This document shows, one piece after another, positions 36,186 through 46,444 of a stretch of DNA of 64,000 nucleotides. Positions within the stretch are counted from its first letter, which is position 1, and each line of letters begins with the position of its first letter. The notes beneath the pieces were generated by a model. It was not told the DNA's origin and did no database searches. It was given only the letters and a program-made list of their open reading frames with translations. This DNA is from Aliiglaciecola lipolytica E3. GTDB taxonomy: Bacteria > Pseudomonadota > Gammaproteobacteria > Enterobacterales > Alteromonadaceae. The position numbers and the translations under genes were made by a program. The stretch covers positions 1 to 64,000 of the forward strand of contig NZ_BAEN01000015.1 of assembly GCF_000314975.1 (NCBI RefSeq), read 5' to 3'.

Positions 36186-37187
36186 GTGACACAAATACTG
36201 CAAACAGAGCAGGCATTGTTGCATTGGATAAATTCTTCCACTCAGTTTAGATGTCAGAAAATAGAAATGATTTTTGGCGATGCCAGTTTTCGCCGCTATT
36301 TTCGTTTTTGGGATGAAACAAGTAATACTTCTATTATAGCTGTAGATGCCCCGCCAGAATTTGAAGACAGCACAAAGTTTGTCAATCTCGCACAAGCGTT
36401 GTTGCAGCATCACGTCGTTGTTCCAAAAGTCCTTGCGCACAATGCTAAAGACGGCTTTTATTGTTTACAAGACTTTGGCGATCGGCAGTTTAGCCAAGCT
36501 CTGCGCTCAGACAATATCGCAACATTATACGCTCAAGCTCTTACCCAAATCCCAGCAATTCAGAGTTGTACTTCAGTAAACGGGCATTCGCTACCGCTTT
36601 ACGACGATGAATTGCTCGAAAAAGAAAAATATATTTTCACCCATTGGCTTATCGATGTGCATTTAAACATCAAGCTTTCCAAAAGCCAACAGGCTATGCT
36701 CGACAAAGCATATGATTTTTTACACCAGGTATTTAAATCTCAGCCTCAAGTGGGTGTGCACCGAGATTTTCATAGCCGCAATTTAATGATATTAAGTAAT
36801 GACGATATCGGTGTAATTGACTTTCAAGATGCCGTGATTGGCCCGATTACCTATGATGCGGTGTCGTTATTGCGGGATTGCTACTGTAAATGGCCCCAGC
36901 AACAGATAACATCAATATTACAACAATTTCACCAGCAATTTTATGCACAATATAAGTGGCAGGATTTTTTGTTTTGGTTTGATTGTGCTGGCTTACAAAG
37001 ACACCTCAAAGCCAGCGGTATTTTTTGTCGGCTTTTTTATCGAGACGGTAAAGACGGTTATTTTAATGATATTCCCCGCACTCTCGAATATATTCTTGAG
37101 GTGGGTAAGCACTATGCGGAATTGTCAGAATTGATTGCTTTCATACAAACTAGCGTCAAGCCTCGTCTGTTGGAGAAAACTAAGTGA
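36186..37187 (+). CDS. amgK: N-acetylmuramate/N-acetylglucosamine kinase
   Basis: A 333-residue APH-fold kinase. Motifs GDASFRRYFRF near the N-terminus, catalytic loop VGVHRDFHSRNLMI and the metal site IGVIDFQDAVIGP. Being paired with murU by a GTGA overlap and divergent to lptD is the typical arrangement of amgK, the anomeric sugar kinase that lets some Gram-negatives recycle peptidoglycan MurNAc straight to UDP-MurNAc. GTG start at 36186. Confidence 0.92.
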   Translation: MTQILQTEQALLHWINSSTQFRCQKIEMIFGDASFRRYFRFWDETSNTSIIAVDAPPEFEDSTKFVNLAQALLQHHVVVPKVLAHNAKDGFYCLQDFGDRQFSQALRSDNIATLYAQALTQIPAIQSCTSVNGHSLPLYDDELLEKEKYIFTHWLIDVHLNIKLSKSQQAMLDKAYDFLHQVFKSQPQVGVHRDFHSRNLMILSNDDIGVIDFQDAVIGPITYDAVSLLRDCYCKWPQQQITSILQQFHQQFYAQYKWQDFLFWFDCAGLQRHLKASGIFCRLFYRDGKDGYFNDIPRTLEYILEVGKHYAELSELIAFIQTSVKPRLLEKTK

Positions 37188-37861
37188 AAGTTGCCATGAT
37201 ATTAGCTGCCGGTAGAGGCGAGCGCATGCGTCCACTAACAGACCATACGCCAAAGCCTCTTCTTGAAGTTAAGGGTCAACCCCTTATTGAATATCATCTA
37301 AAAAAATTAGCAGCGGCCGGAATTGAACATGTAGTGATTAATCATGCGTGGTTGGGCGAGCAAATTGTGGCATTGTTAGGAGATGGTAGTCGTTACAATT
37401 TGAGTATTCATTATTCTGCCGAACCTGAGGCTTTAGAAACAGCGGGCGGTATAGTTAAGGCGCTGCCATTGCTGAAATCCTTGTTAAAAAATCAGCGTTA
37501 TTTCACTGTCATAAATGCTGATATTTATACCGATTTTGACTTTAACTTACTTCCTGATGATTTAAATGAGACTAGAGGACATTTGGTTTTAGTTAATAAT
37601 CCCCCACATAACTTAAAAGGTAACTTTGATTTAAACGATCACCTTGTAGTGCGTAAGCAGCATAATCAATTCACCTTTAGTGGAATTGCCGTTTATGATA
37701 TGGCTTTATTCGCTGAATTGAGCCAGAAAAAACGACCACTGGCACCATTGTTGTTTGAACTTGTTGAAAAAAGTCAATTGAGTGGTCAACAACATCAGGG
37801 AATATGGTTTGATATAGGTACACCGCAACGTTTAGACGAAATTAATAGGATGGAAAGGTAA
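37184..37861 (+). CDS. murU: N-acetylmuramate alpha-1-phosphate uridylyltransferase
   Basis: A 225-residue nucleotidyltransferase with the signature ILAAGRGERMRPLTDHTPKPL (split here as LAAGRGERMRPL and PKPLLEVKGQP), and the metal-binding INADIYTD. It converts MurNAc-1-phosphate and UTP to UDP-MurNAc. It takes the AmgK product and bypasses the fosfomycin-sensitive MurA step. Coupled to amgK by a 4-bp overlap and followed 2 bp later by djlA. Confidence 0.92.
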   Translation: MKVAMILAAGRGERMRPLTDHTPKPLLEVKGQPLIEYHLKKLAAAGIEHVVINHAWLGEQIVALLGDGSRYNLSIHYSAEPEALETAGGIVKALPLLKSLLKNQRYFTVINADIYTDFDFNLLPDDLNETRGHLVLVNNPPHNLKGNFDLNDHLVVRKQHNQFTFSGIAVYDMALFAELSQKKRPLAPLLFELVEKSQLSGQQHQGIWFDIGTPQRLDEINRMER

Positions 37862-37863
37862 TA

Positions 37864-38715
37864 ATGCCAATTTGGGGAAAAGTGTTAGGAACTGTATTTG
37901 GGTTTATGTTCCGTGGCCCAATTGGAGCAGTGATTGGATTTATAATTGGGCACCTTTTTGATAAAGGATATAGCCGAGATTTCAATCAAATGGGGGGATT
38001 TAGTCGCTTTTTTACCAGTCAAGATGAGTTGAAATCACAAGCCATTTTTTTCCATGCATTGTTTTCACTCATGGGCCACATTGCGAAGGCTGATGGGCAG
38101 GTTACGGATTCTGAAATTCGCATGGCTACTGCCCTTATGGATCAAATGAATCTTCAAGGGGATACGCGTAAAGAAGCACAACAAGCGTTTCGAGAAGGAA
38201 AAGCGAATGATTTTCCAGTAGCTGATGTACTGCGTGAATTTAAAGCATCGTGTCACGGTCGACGTGACGTTTTACAAGTGTTCTTAGAAATTCTCATTCA
38301 GGCGGCGTTTGTTGATGGTAAATTAGATAAAAAAGAACAACAGTTATTAGAAACCGCTGCGCACCATTTAGGCTTTAAACAACATGAATTGCTGTATTTG
38401 TTGTCGATGTACGAAGCAGAGATTCGTTTTCGCAGTGGTCAGGGCAGCAGCAGAGGGGGAAATCACTCACATTCGCGTCAGTCTGGATATTCTCAGCAAC
38501 AATCTTTGCAAGATGCCTACAAAATTTTAGGTATCAGCGACAAAGATGATACGAAAACGATCAAAACAGCATATCGCAAATTGATGTCTGAGCACCATCC
38601 AGATAAATTGGTTTCAAAAGGATTACCAAAACAAGCTATCGAGATTGCCAAAAATAAAGCTCAGGATATTCAATCGGCGTATGACTTGATTAAACAAGTG
38701 AAAGGATTTAAATGA
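37864..38715 (+). CDS. djlA: Membrane-anchored J-domain co-chaperone DjlA
   Basis: A 283-residue protein: glycine-rich transmembrane segment at the N-terminus (about 8-30), a TerB-like helical domain (about 60-190), a Ser/Gly/His-rich linker, and a C-terminal J domain with the HPD motif at 245-247. It recruits DnaK at the inner membrane. The length is close to E. coli DjlA (271). Sits within the murU-djlA-lipoprotein cluster with 1-2 bp gaps. Confidence 0.95.
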   Translation: MPIWGKVLGTVFGFMFRGPIGAVIGFIIGHLFDKGYSRDFNQMGGFSRFFTSQDELKSQAIFFHALFSLMGHIAKADGQVTDSEIRMATALMDQMNLQGDTRKEAQQAFREGKANDFPVADVLREFKASCHGRRDVLQVFLEILIQAAFVDGKLDKKEQQLLETAAHHLGFKQHELLYLLSMYEAEIRFRSGQGSSRGGNHSHSRQSGYSQQQSLQDAYKILGISDKDDTKTIKTAYRKLMSEHHPDKLVSKGLPKQAIEIAKNKAQDIQSAYDLIKQVKGFK

Positions 38716-38716
38716 T

Positions 38717-41407
38717 ATGCAGCCATTCCGGCTAAGTTTTTTGAAGGTTTTGTCAACTATCTTCCTGATTGGAGGTGGCTTGACCGGGTGCGTAACTAAT
38801 CCGGGGAAGCATACAGAAGATATGGAACCTCGTATTTTTCTCGATTATGAAACTTCGAGTATGCAACCGGATCAAGTTTATTGGTTGCAGCAAATTAATC
38901 AATTTTTCTTAGCTGATGTTGACTCTGTTCTTACACCTTACACAGAAATGCTAAAAACCTTGAATAATTGGCCAGAAGAAGAGTTTTGTACTGACGAACA
39001 TACGCAAAATATTCAACGCACATTAGTATTAAACAACACCAGTCTAATGGCATACAGAATGGGATTGCATTGCGCAACTTTAGCTGGAAATGAGTTAGAG
39101 ATAGCAGACCTGAAACAAAAAATAGACGCCATTTCTGCGCTGCTATTGCAATCAGGGAGTGGTGAGACTCCCCAAGATGCTATAAAAATAAGAGATTTGT
39201 ATGAAGCGCAAATTATCTTCAACTGGGCCGGTATCAGCGTGTTTGATATGGAAATGGTGCGGTTGGCCAATCAAGTGGTATATAAATTACATACCATCGA
39301 CATGCAGACTTCCGGATATTCCATTTATTACGTTGAAAATGCAGAATATTTCGCCCGAAAACGAGATCATTGGTTACCGCAAAATGGAAAAAGTAAACAG
39401 TTAGCTAAATTACAAATGGAAAACCGTTTTGAAACCGGAAGTGTTGCCGCTTTTCTTTGGCAATTTGATAACTGGCTTAAAAACGATAACCCTGATTTAG
39501 TCATTCAATCCTTAGAAAAATCAGAGAATCTTGGCGCTGTTGCTTCCGTTGCGTTGGCTTATGCCTATTTACATAAACAAAATACCGCTGCGTTTGAATA
39601 TCAAATTGATGAGTTGTTGACGTATTCTGAAAATGGTTTTGTTGAAGCAAGTGCCGCGCTTGGTCAATACATGCTTAAAACGGGAGATCCGTTTGAAATT
39701 AATGAAGCTGCTCAACTTTATAAATTTAACATCAAGAACCTTGGCGCTGAAGAAGCTACGTTTTCTTGGTTAGATGGTTTTTTAAATCAGCCCAATGATA
39801 GTCAACAATTTGATTTGTTGCTGGATAACTTAGATGACGAGTATTTTAGATATTGGCGCAGCGCTATTAATCGTTACAACACAACATTTGGCTTAATAAC
39901 CCCACTGGTTAATCAAAAACTAACTTATTTGCTAAAACGCTTAGGTGCACGCTATCCGCAAGCCAAGCTAGATTATGCTTATGTGTTATTAAACGGTGGC
40001 TGGAACAATCAGCAAAACCTGCAAGGCGGATTAGATATCCTGGTTGAGTTGGCGAATCAGGGTTATGCAAGAGCGCAACTAGACTACGGCATTATTCATA
40101 CTTTCGGTCGCTATGGACTACCTGTAGACCGTGAACAGGCTTTTCATTGGTATCAACAAGCTGCCCAGCAAGGTGATCAAAACGCACTGTATAATATTGG
40201 CTTGGCTTATCGATTTGGGCGAGGGGCCGAGCGAAATTTATCATTGGCAATTGATTACTTTCAGCAATCGTTCAATGCCGGGTTTCAGTTAGCCGGATGT
40301 CGATTAGGTGATCTTTTGGCCGACGAAGAAGAACAAAGAAACTACCAATTGGCGGCACGCTTCTATACACAAGTGATAGAGGATCCTGAAAGTAGTCCTA
40401 TTGAGGTGGCAAACTGCGCCTACGGTTTAGCCTTTGTCGAAATTGACTATTTCAACAATATTCCCGAAGGTTTACTTCGTTTTAAACAAGCCGCTGAATT
40501 AGCTGATAAAGACGCTCTGTTTGAATTAGGCAATATTTATCGTGATGGTGTTTTGGTTGACAAAGATATTCAACAATCCATCGCATACTATACAAATGCT
40601 ATCAATCTAGGCAGTTATCGAGCGGCGACAAATCTAGGATATTTGTACGAGCAAGGCGATAGTATCGCGGTCGATAAGAAAAAAGCATTAGAGCTTTATC
40701 AGTTTTCAGCTGAAGGCGGCAATCCCTCAGGGCAGAACAATTATGCCACTTTTTTGCGAAATGGAACCGAGGTCAAACAAGATTTAACTTCTGCTATCGA
40801 GTGGTATCAGAAGTCGTTACAACAAGGCAATGCCTATGCCGCTGAGAACCTTGCAGATTTGTACTATTTTGGTGAATTAGACGAACCTGAGTACGCTTTA
40901 GCATGCGATTATTATGAAAAGGCCGTTGAATTAGGCGCCGAGCATGTATTGTACGATGTGGGCTATTGTTATTTTTATGGTGAAGGACGTGAAAAGGATA
41001 TTCAAAAAGGACTGCACTTCTTTGAACTAGGAGCAGCTAATAAGGACCAAAACGCTCTCGTGGAATTAGGATTCATTTATGCTAGCGGAGAAGATGTAGA
41101 CAGTGACCCGATTAAGTCAGAAGCTTATTATCTAGTTGCTTATGGCATGCAAAATCCTGAAGCTGCGTATGGTCTTGCTAAACTACATGAATCAGAAAAA
41201 GGCGGTAAAAAGGACTTGGTTTTGTCCACCGTTTATTATGAGCAAAGTGCCAAGTGGGGGTTAGTAGAAGGTATGATTGCCACGGCTAATGCTTACATTA
41301 AAGGGCTTGGTACCAAGTCAGATCCGCAAAAAGCAAAAAAGTGGCTGAAAAAAGCGATGGAAAAAGGTTCAGAAGAAGCCAAATTGATACTTAAAAACTT
41401 ACCCTAA
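38717..41407 (+). CDS. Large SEL1-repeat lipoprotein
   Basis: An 896-residue protein with a lipobox GLTGC (Cys25). Residues 26-430 are helical with no family that I recognise. From about 440 to the end are roughly ten SEL1-type repeats, for example GDQNALYNIGLAYRFGRG and GNAYAAENLADLYYFGE, with the usual A/G spacing. Such solenoids bind proteins or peptidoglycan-associated factors. Starts 1 bp after djlA and precedes xerD by 23 bp. The partner is unknown. Confidence 0.82.
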   Translation: MQPFRLSFLKVLSTIFLIGGGLTGCVTNPGKHTEDMEPRIFLDYETSSMQPDQVYWLQQINQFFLADVDSVLTPYTEMLKTLNNWPEEEFCTDEHTQNIQRTLVLNNTSLMAYRMGLHCATLAGNELEIADLKQKIDAISALLLQSGSGETPQDAIKIRDLYEAQIIFNWAGISVFDMEMVRLANQVVYKLHTIDMQTSGYSIYYVENAEYFARKRDHWLPQNGKSKQLAKLQMENRFETGSVAAFLWQFDNWLKNDNPDLVIQSLEKSENLGAVASVALAYAYLHKQNTAAFEYQIDELLTYSENGFVEASAALGQYMLKTGDPFEINEAAQLYKFNIKNLGAEEATFSWLDGFLNQPNDSQQFDLLLDNLDDEYFRYWRSAINRYNTTFGLITPLVNQKLTYLLKRLGARYPQAKLDYAYVLLNGGWNNQQNLQGGLDILVELANQGYARAQLDYGIIHTFGRYGLPVDREQAFHWYQQAAQQGDQNALYNIGLAYRFGRGAERNLSLAIDYFQQSFNAGFQLAGCRLGDLLADEEEQRNYQLAARFYTQVIEDPESSPIEVANCAYGLAFVEIDYFNNIPEGLLRFKQAAELADKDALFELGNIYRDGVLVDKDIQQSIAYYTNAINLGSYRAATNLGYLYEQGDSIAVDKKKALELYQFSAEGGNPSGQNNYATFLRNGTEVKQDLTSAIEWYQKSLQQGNAYAAENLADLYYFGELDEPEYALACDYYEKAVELGAEHVLYDVGYCYFYGEGREKDIQKGLHFFELGAANKDQNALVELGFIYASGEDVDSDPIKSEAYYLVAYGMQNPEAAYGLAKLHESEKGGKKDLVLSTVYYEQSAKWGLVEGMIATANAYIKGLGTKSDPQKAKKWLKKAMEKGSEEAKLILKNLP

Positions 41408-41430
41408 ATTTCAAGTCGAGGAAGTATTAA

Positions 41431-42336
41431 TTGGCGAATCCAGATAATCATCTAACTTTAATTGAAACTTTTATTGATTCACTTTGGATAGAAAAAGGAT
41501 TGAGTGAACATACGCTTAACGCTTACCGTTCGGACCTGATTAAATTTAGTGACTATTCAGTTAAAAATATAGCTAACTTTGAGATTTGTCAGTTTAGCAA
41601 ATCTGATTTAGATATGTATTTAGCTCATCAATATGATGCGGGCATGTCGGAGCGCAGCATTGCTCGTTTTTTAAGTAGTTTGCGCATGTTCAATATATTC
41701 CTTATACAATCCAAGTTTCGCGATGATGATCCGATTGCACAAATGCGCAACCCTAAACTGCCGCAATCTTTACCTAAAACGCTAAGTGAAGAGCAGGTCG
41801 ACGACTTGTTAAATGCCCCAAATATTGATAACCCAGTTGAATTTCGAGATAAAGCGATGTTGGAGGTCTTATATGCAACCGGATTGAGGGTATCTGAGTT
41901 AGTGTCTTTGCGGATGGAGCAAATGGGTCTTCAACAAGGCGTGATTCGCGTAACCGGTAAGGGAAACAAAGATAGATTGGTTCCCCTTGGTGAAGAAGCA
42001 ATCGAGTGGTTGTTGAAATTTATAAAACTAGCTAGACGAAATTTATTAAAAACAGAGTCAGATATAGTCTTTCCAAGTAAGCGCGGGGTTATGATGACAC
42101 GTCAAACCTTTTGGCATAGGATTAAATATTATGCCACTGTCGCCGGTATTGAATCCCATTTATCACCGCATACATTACGACATGCTTTTGCTACGCATTT
42201 ACTAAACCATGGTGCGGATTTACGAGTGGTACAAATGTTATTAGGGCATAGTGATTTGTCGACCACGCAAATATATACCCATGTTGCAACGCAACGTTTA
42301 CAAATGTTGGTTGAGAAGCACCATCCGCGTGGCTAA
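41431..42336 (+). CDS. xerD: Site-specific tyrosine recombinase XerD
   Basis: A 301-residue tyrosine recombinase that resolves chromosome dimers at dif with XerC and FtsK. N-terminal SAM-like domain (about 7-95), catalytic domain with ATGLRVSEL (Arg), GKGNKDR (Lys), HTLRHAFATHL (HxxR), LGHSDLSTTQIYTH (His and Tyr nucleophile). TTG start with GAGGAAG 6 nt upstream. xerD-dsbC-recJ order is the usual one in gammaproteobacteria, which separates it from xerC. Confidence 0.95.
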   Translation: MANPDNHLTLIETFIDSLWIEKGLSEHTLNAYRSDLIKFSDYSVKNIANFEICQFSKSDLDMYLAHQYDAGMSERSIARFLSSLRMFNIFLIQSKFRDDDPIAQMRNPKLPQSLPKTLSEEQVDDLLNAPNIDNPVEFRDKAMLEVLYATGLRVSELVSLRMEQMGLQQGVIRVTGKGNKDRLVPLGEEAIEWLLKFIKLARRNLLKTESDIVFPSKRGVMMTRQTFWHRIKYYATVAGIESHLSPHTLRHAFATHLLNHGADLRVVQMLLGHSDLSTTQIYTHVATQRLQMLVEKHHPRG

Positions 42337-42539
42337 ACGACGCTTTCGCAAACGCTTAGTAACAAAAAACTATGCTACCGTATAGCTGAGATGGATTGGA
42401 TTACAACGCCATTCGTTATAGACTAGTCGTCAATCTGGAAAGGCAAAAATTTCACCGTATATATGCAATTTTTTGCTCATAGTGTAGGTCTATACACTAA
42501 GTAAACTGAGTGAAAAAGCGTTAATCAATAGGAAGGTAA

Positions 42540-43364
42540 ATGAAAACTTGGATAAAAGCACTGATTTCTGTAATAGCATTAAGTGTTATTGCTGTTTCAG
42601 CCATTGCAATGATGAAAGATAAACCAGAATCGACAGATAAAGCGGATTCTGAAAAAGTAGTTAGCAAAGAGCAAACGCAAAAAGTTATTGCTCAACAAAA
42701 AACTCAATCGGGTTTATCTGATTATGCGGGTGCAAAACGGAAATTAGAGAATGTATTAGGGCTAAAAGTTTATGCCATAGGTGATTCCCCAGTTCCAGGT
42801 TTGGTGCAAGTGTCAACCAACCAAGGCTTATTCTACACAAGTGAAGATGGGAAATATCTTGTCAGTGGTCGAATTTTCAATGTTGATGCTGGTATGCGCA
42901 ATGAAACCGATGTGACATTATCAACGCTACGTTTAGAAGGGATTTCCGATTTTTCTGACGAAGATGTAATTGAGTTTAAAGCAGAAAATGAACAGTATGT
43001 TGTGAATGTTTTCACTGATATAACGTGTGGATATTGCCGTAAGTTGCATCGCGAAATGGAAGACTACAACAAAAATGGTATCACTGTGCGCTATTTGGCT
43101 TATCCTCGTGGCGGTCTTAATAGTAAAGCCTATTTAGATATGGTGTCTGTATGGTGCGCGGATGATAAACAAGAAGCGTTAACCGCAGCAAAATCCGGGG
43201 ATTCTGTTGAAGGTATGAGTTGTGAAAATAAAGTCGCCGATGAATACGCTTTTGGTATGCGGATTGGGGTTAATGGAACACCCAATATCATATTGCCAAA
43301 CGGTTCATTAATTGGTGGCTATATGCCAGCTGAGGCGTTATTACAAAAATTATCAGAGATATAA
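42540..43364 (+). CDS. dsbC: Thiol:disulfide interchange protein DsbC
   Basis: A 274-residue periplasmic disulfide isomerase. An N-terminal hydrophobic segment (about 5-24), then a charged linker (about 25-60) that is longer than in E. coli DsbC (236 residues), the dimerisation domain, and the thioredoxin domain with active site CGYC at 163-166. GTPNI holds the cis-proline. The charged linker may leave the protein membrane-tethered if the signal is not cut. LptD maturation elsewhere in this window would be a natural substrate. Confidence 0.94.
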   Translation: MKTWIKALISVIALSVIAVSAIAMMKDKPESTDKADSEKVVSKEQTQKVIAQQKTQSGLSDYAGAKRKLENVLGLKVYAIGDSPVPGLVQVSTNQGLFYTSEDGKYLVSGRIFNVDAGMRNETDVTLSTLRLEGISDFSDEDVIEFKAENEQYVVNVFTDITCGYCRKLHREMEDYNKNGITVRYLAYPRGGLNSKAYLDMVSVWCADDKQEALTAAKSGDSVEGMSCENKVADEYAFGMRIGVNGTPNIILPNGSLIGGYMPAEALLQKLSEI

Positions 43365-43370
43365 TTTGGG

Positions 43371-43404
43371 AAAAAGCTCGAAACAATAAGTTTCGAGCTT
43401 TTTT
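43371..43404 (+). terminator. dsbC terminator
   Basis: AAAAAGCTCGAAAC (43371-43384) pairs over 14 bp with GTTTCGAGCTTTTTT, with the 5-nt loop AATAA. Only 6 bp after the dsbC stop. recJ, 75 bp downstream of the stop, would need its own start or read-through. Confidence 0.93.
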
Positions 43405-43445
43405 GATTTGAAGCCATTCCCGCCAACTGCAAGTAGCCACACCTT

Positions 43446-45176
43446 ATGTCCGCAAAAATAATCCGCCGTAAACCCGTTTCAGATGTGCATTTATCAGAAT
43501 TCTCTCAGCCCATAATTCGACAGATTTTTGCCGCTAGAGGAATCGAGTCTCTTAGCCAATTAGATAAACGCGCTAAGTCACTGTTGCATTATCAAGGGCT
43601 CGCGGGTGTACAAGCCGCTGTTGAAGTGCTTTTTGATGCATTGCAACGTCAATCCAAAATAATCATTGTTGGCGATTTTGATGCGGATGGAGCGACCAGT
43701 ACGGCGTTAACTATGTTGTGTCTTACAAAAATGGGAGCTGTAGGGCATGAGTATCTTGTTCCCAATCGATTTGATTTTGGTTATGGCTTGAGCCCAGAAA
43801 TAGTTGATGTTGCGTTTCAGCAAGGCGCACAACTGATCATCACAGTTGATAACGGCATTGCGTGTTTAGCAGGTGTGAATCGAGCAAAAGAACTCGGCAT
43901 AAAGGTTGTCGTTACGGATCACCACTTAGCCGCGGAGCAATTGCCAAAAGCTGATGCTATTGTTAATCCGAATCAACCTGGTTGTGAATTTTTATCCAAA
44001 CATTTAGCCGGTGTAGGCGTGGCTTTTTATCTCATGTTAGCGCTGCGAAACCATCTTAAAAACATGCATTGGTTTACCCAAAAAAACTTACCTGAGCCTA
44101 ACCTTGCTGAGTTTCTGGATATTGTTGCATTAGGCACGGTTGCTGACGTGGTGCCTCTAGATAGTAATAACAGGGTCTTGGTTTACCAAGGTCTGCAACG
44201 AATTCGCAGTGGTAAGTGTCGTCCCGGAATTACTGCGCTGGTAGAGGTTGCAAACAAAAACGCAAAAACGATGGTTTCTTCTGATTTGGGCTTTGTACTT
44301 GGGCCTAGATTGAATGCCGCTGGTCGGCTTGATGATATGTCACTTGGCATAGAGTGTTTACTCGCTGATGATCCTACCAGCGCACGAAAGATGGCGGTGG
44401 AGTTAGATTCACTCAATAGAGAGCGCCGAGAAATCCAACAGTCCATGCAAGATCAGGCATTAGCTAATTTAGAGAGTTTGCAACTAGACGACGAACAATC
44501 AAAGTCTGGCATTGTGGTTTATCAGCCCGACTTCCATCAAGGTGTGATTGGTATTGTCGCGGGTAAGATCAAAGAAAAATATAACCGACCTACCATCGCG
44601 TTTGCGCATCAAGATGACAATACGCTTAGAGGTTCTGCACGGTCAATTGAAGGACTACATATCCGTGATCTATTAGAAGAAATTCATAGTCGTTATCCTG
44701 ATGTTATCGTAAAGTTTGGTGGGCACGCTATGGCGGCGGGTTTGACCATTAATTTTGAACAGTTTACAGCATTTAAAAATGTGTTCGAGCAAGTTAGCTT
44801 TGAATTGTTAAAAGATCGCGACTTAAGTGGTCAGATTCTTAGTGATGGCGAATTGACAGAGCAAGAATTTTGCTTGGATTTTGCTCAGCAACTTAAAGAT
44901 GCCGGACCATGGGGACAGAGCTTTCCAGAGCCGATTTTTGACGGTGTTTTTAAGCCCATTGAGCAAAAATTGTTGGGAGGCAAACACTTAAAGATGTTGT
45001 TGAAACATCAAAATGGCGTGTTAATCGATGCCATCGCATTTAATATCGACCCACAGCTTTGGCCTAATTCAGCATGTGAACAAATCCATATTGCCTACAA
45101 ACTAGATATCAATGAATTTAGAGGTAGGGTAAGTTTGCAGTTAATGGTTGAAGCACTTGAACCAGTAACAATCTAA
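43446..45176 (+). CDS. recJ: Single-stranded-DNA-specific exonuclease RecJ
   Basis: A 576-residue DHH-family 5'-3' exonuclease of recombination and mismatch repair. Motif I IIVGDFDADGATSTA, motif III VVTDHHLA and the DHHA1 motif KFGGHAMAAGLTI are intact; NAAGRLDDM is a further catalytic element. Length agrees with E. coli RecJ (577). Confidence 0.97.
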   Translation: MSAKIIRRKPVSDVHLSEFSQPIIRQIFAARGIESLSQLDKRAKSLLHYQGLAGVQAAVEVLFDALQRQSKIIIVGDFDADGATSTALTMLCLTKMGAVGHEYLVPNRFDFGYGLSPEIVDVAFQQGAQLIITVDNGIACLAGVNRAKELGIKVVVTDHHLAAEQLPKADAIVNPNQPGCEFLSKHLAGVGVAFYLMLALRNHLKNMHWFTQKNLPEPNLAEFLDIVALGTVADVVPLDSNNRVLVYQGLQRIRSGKCRPGITALVEVANKNAKTMVSSDLGFVLGPRLNAAGRLDDMSLGIECLLADDPTSARKMAVELDSLNRERREIQQSMQDQALANLESLQLDDEQSKSGIVVYQPDFHQGVIGIVAGKIKEKYNRPTIAFAHQDDNTLRGSARSIEGLHIRDLLEEIHSRYPDVIVKFGGHAMAAGLTINFEQFTAFKNVFEQVSFELLKDRDLSGQILSDGELTEQEFCLDFAQQLKDAGPWGQSFPEPIFDGVFKPIEQKLLGGKHLKMLLKHQNGVLIDAIAFNIDPQLWPNSACEQIHIAYKLDINEFRGRVSLQLMVEALEPVTI

Positions 45177-45230
45177 CTTGGGCGTGTGTAAACGCCCAAA
45201 AACGTGATTTTGTCGATTCAGGTAATCAGG

Positions 45231-45464
45231 TTATTTATCTTTGAAAAAATCTTGTTGCTGTTGTGCCAACATCGCTTCAATATCTTCTATATCAGGTAAT
45301 GTTTTATTCGCATTTTCATCATACGTGCTGGTTGATATTACCTTTTCTTCGTTTGACCATTCACCTAAATCAATGAGTTGGCAACGCTTACAACAAAAAG
45401 GTCGGAATAAATTTTTATCATTCCATTCTACTTTTTTTTTACACGTGGGGCAGGATACTTCCAT
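45231..45464 (-). CDS. yacG: DNA gyrase inhibitor YacG
   Basis: 77 residues from the ATG at 45464; a longer TTG frame into zapD is less likely. The zinc site is formed by CPTC and CCKRC, a C-X2-C ... C-X3-C pattern. IDLGEW follows as in the family. In E. coli it binds GyrB and blocks DNA binding. Last gene of the pilC-pilD-coaE-zapD-yacG run, 14 bp after zapD. The acidic, Gln-rich tail is normal for the family. Confidence 0.93.
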   Translation of the reverse strand: MEVSCPTCKKKVEWNDKNLFRPFCCKRCQLIDLGEWSNEEKVISTSTYDENANKTLPDIEDIEAMLAQQQQDFFKDK

Positions 45465-45478
45465 CTTTCTATTTTCTC

Positions 45479-46231
45479 TTAACAACTAGCGATATTAAAT
45501 TGTATTGCTTCACTAACCTGGCTACTGCCATTTTCTTTGGCTGTAAATAACATAAATCGTATTGCATAACGGTATTTGTTGCCACTTAACATGGGATAAT
45601 ATCCCTCGTCAGTTGCACTTTGGATACGTATTAGTTCACTTTTATCGTCAGCAATTCCTTGGTAAAAACCATTTTCGGCAGTTATCTCCATAAACCGTCC
45701 TCTTTCCCGTAAAAAAGCCAAGGTGATATCTATAGCTTCATTAATCAGGTCAAATTCGTGTAACCAAATAGCGATGTCTTTGCGGATAATATCTAAAGGT
45801 TGTTTTATCCAATAGTGCAGATTAGGCAAATCAAAACTACAGGTTCCACCCGGGATTGAGAATCGTTGTCTTATTGAAGATAAAAATTTATCTTCTTTTA
45901 AGCTCACACCCACTTTTTTAGAATGTTTTAACTGATCACGTAGTCGAAGTATTTTTTGCAATGCCGCCTGTAAAGCTTCTGAATCAATTTTTGGATGCTG
46001 TGACCAAAACACTAAGTTTTTTTCATGAACCTCAATATCTTTCAAAATATCATTTCTAATGTCTAGCCTTTCTAACAGGTCGAGCAGGGTAAACAAAGCC
46101 TCGAAAAAACTCATAAATTGCCAATCTTGCTGCGCTTGAGCGCTTTGTTTGAGTTGAATAAACAGCTGTTCAAGACGCAAATAGGTCCTGACTTTTTCGT
46201 TTAATGGAAACTCATAAACAGCTAGTGACAT
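45479..46231 (-). CDS. zapD: Cell division protein ZapD
   Basis: A 250-residue FtsZ-bundling protein. N-terminal [19 protein letters not shown] matches the family start, and [18 protein letters not shown] is the strongest conserved block. Predicted helical N-terminal and beta C-terminal domains. Separated from coaE by 213 bp, the only wide gap in this otherwise compact run. Confidence 0.95.
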   Translation of the reverse strand: MSLAVYEFPLNEKVRTYLRLEQLFIQLKQSAQAQQDWQFMSFFEALFTLLDLLERLDIRNDILKDIEVHEKNLVFWSQHPKIDSEALQAALQKILRLRDQLKHSKKVGVSLKEDKFLSSIRQRFSIPGGTCSFDLPNLHYWIKQPLDIIRKDIAIWLHEFDLINEAIDITLAFLRERGRFMEITAENGFYQGIADDKSELIRIQSATDEGYYPMLSGNKYRYAIRFMLFTAKENGSSQVSEAIQFNIASC

Positions 46232-46444
46232 TGATTATCCTAAAGAAATTACACGCAGACAGCAGGTTATTGCTTATCAATTTTTTGGTTATGAACGCAG
46301 TATACCGAAATTGTAAAACAGTTGATTGAAAAATATTTACATGAACGATATTAGAACTACACAGTAAAATGCAGATGATTTCAACCCTAACAGAACAAAT
46401 CTGATACCGCAAAAAGAAAAAGCTGTTCTTTCTGCTTCAGTAAA

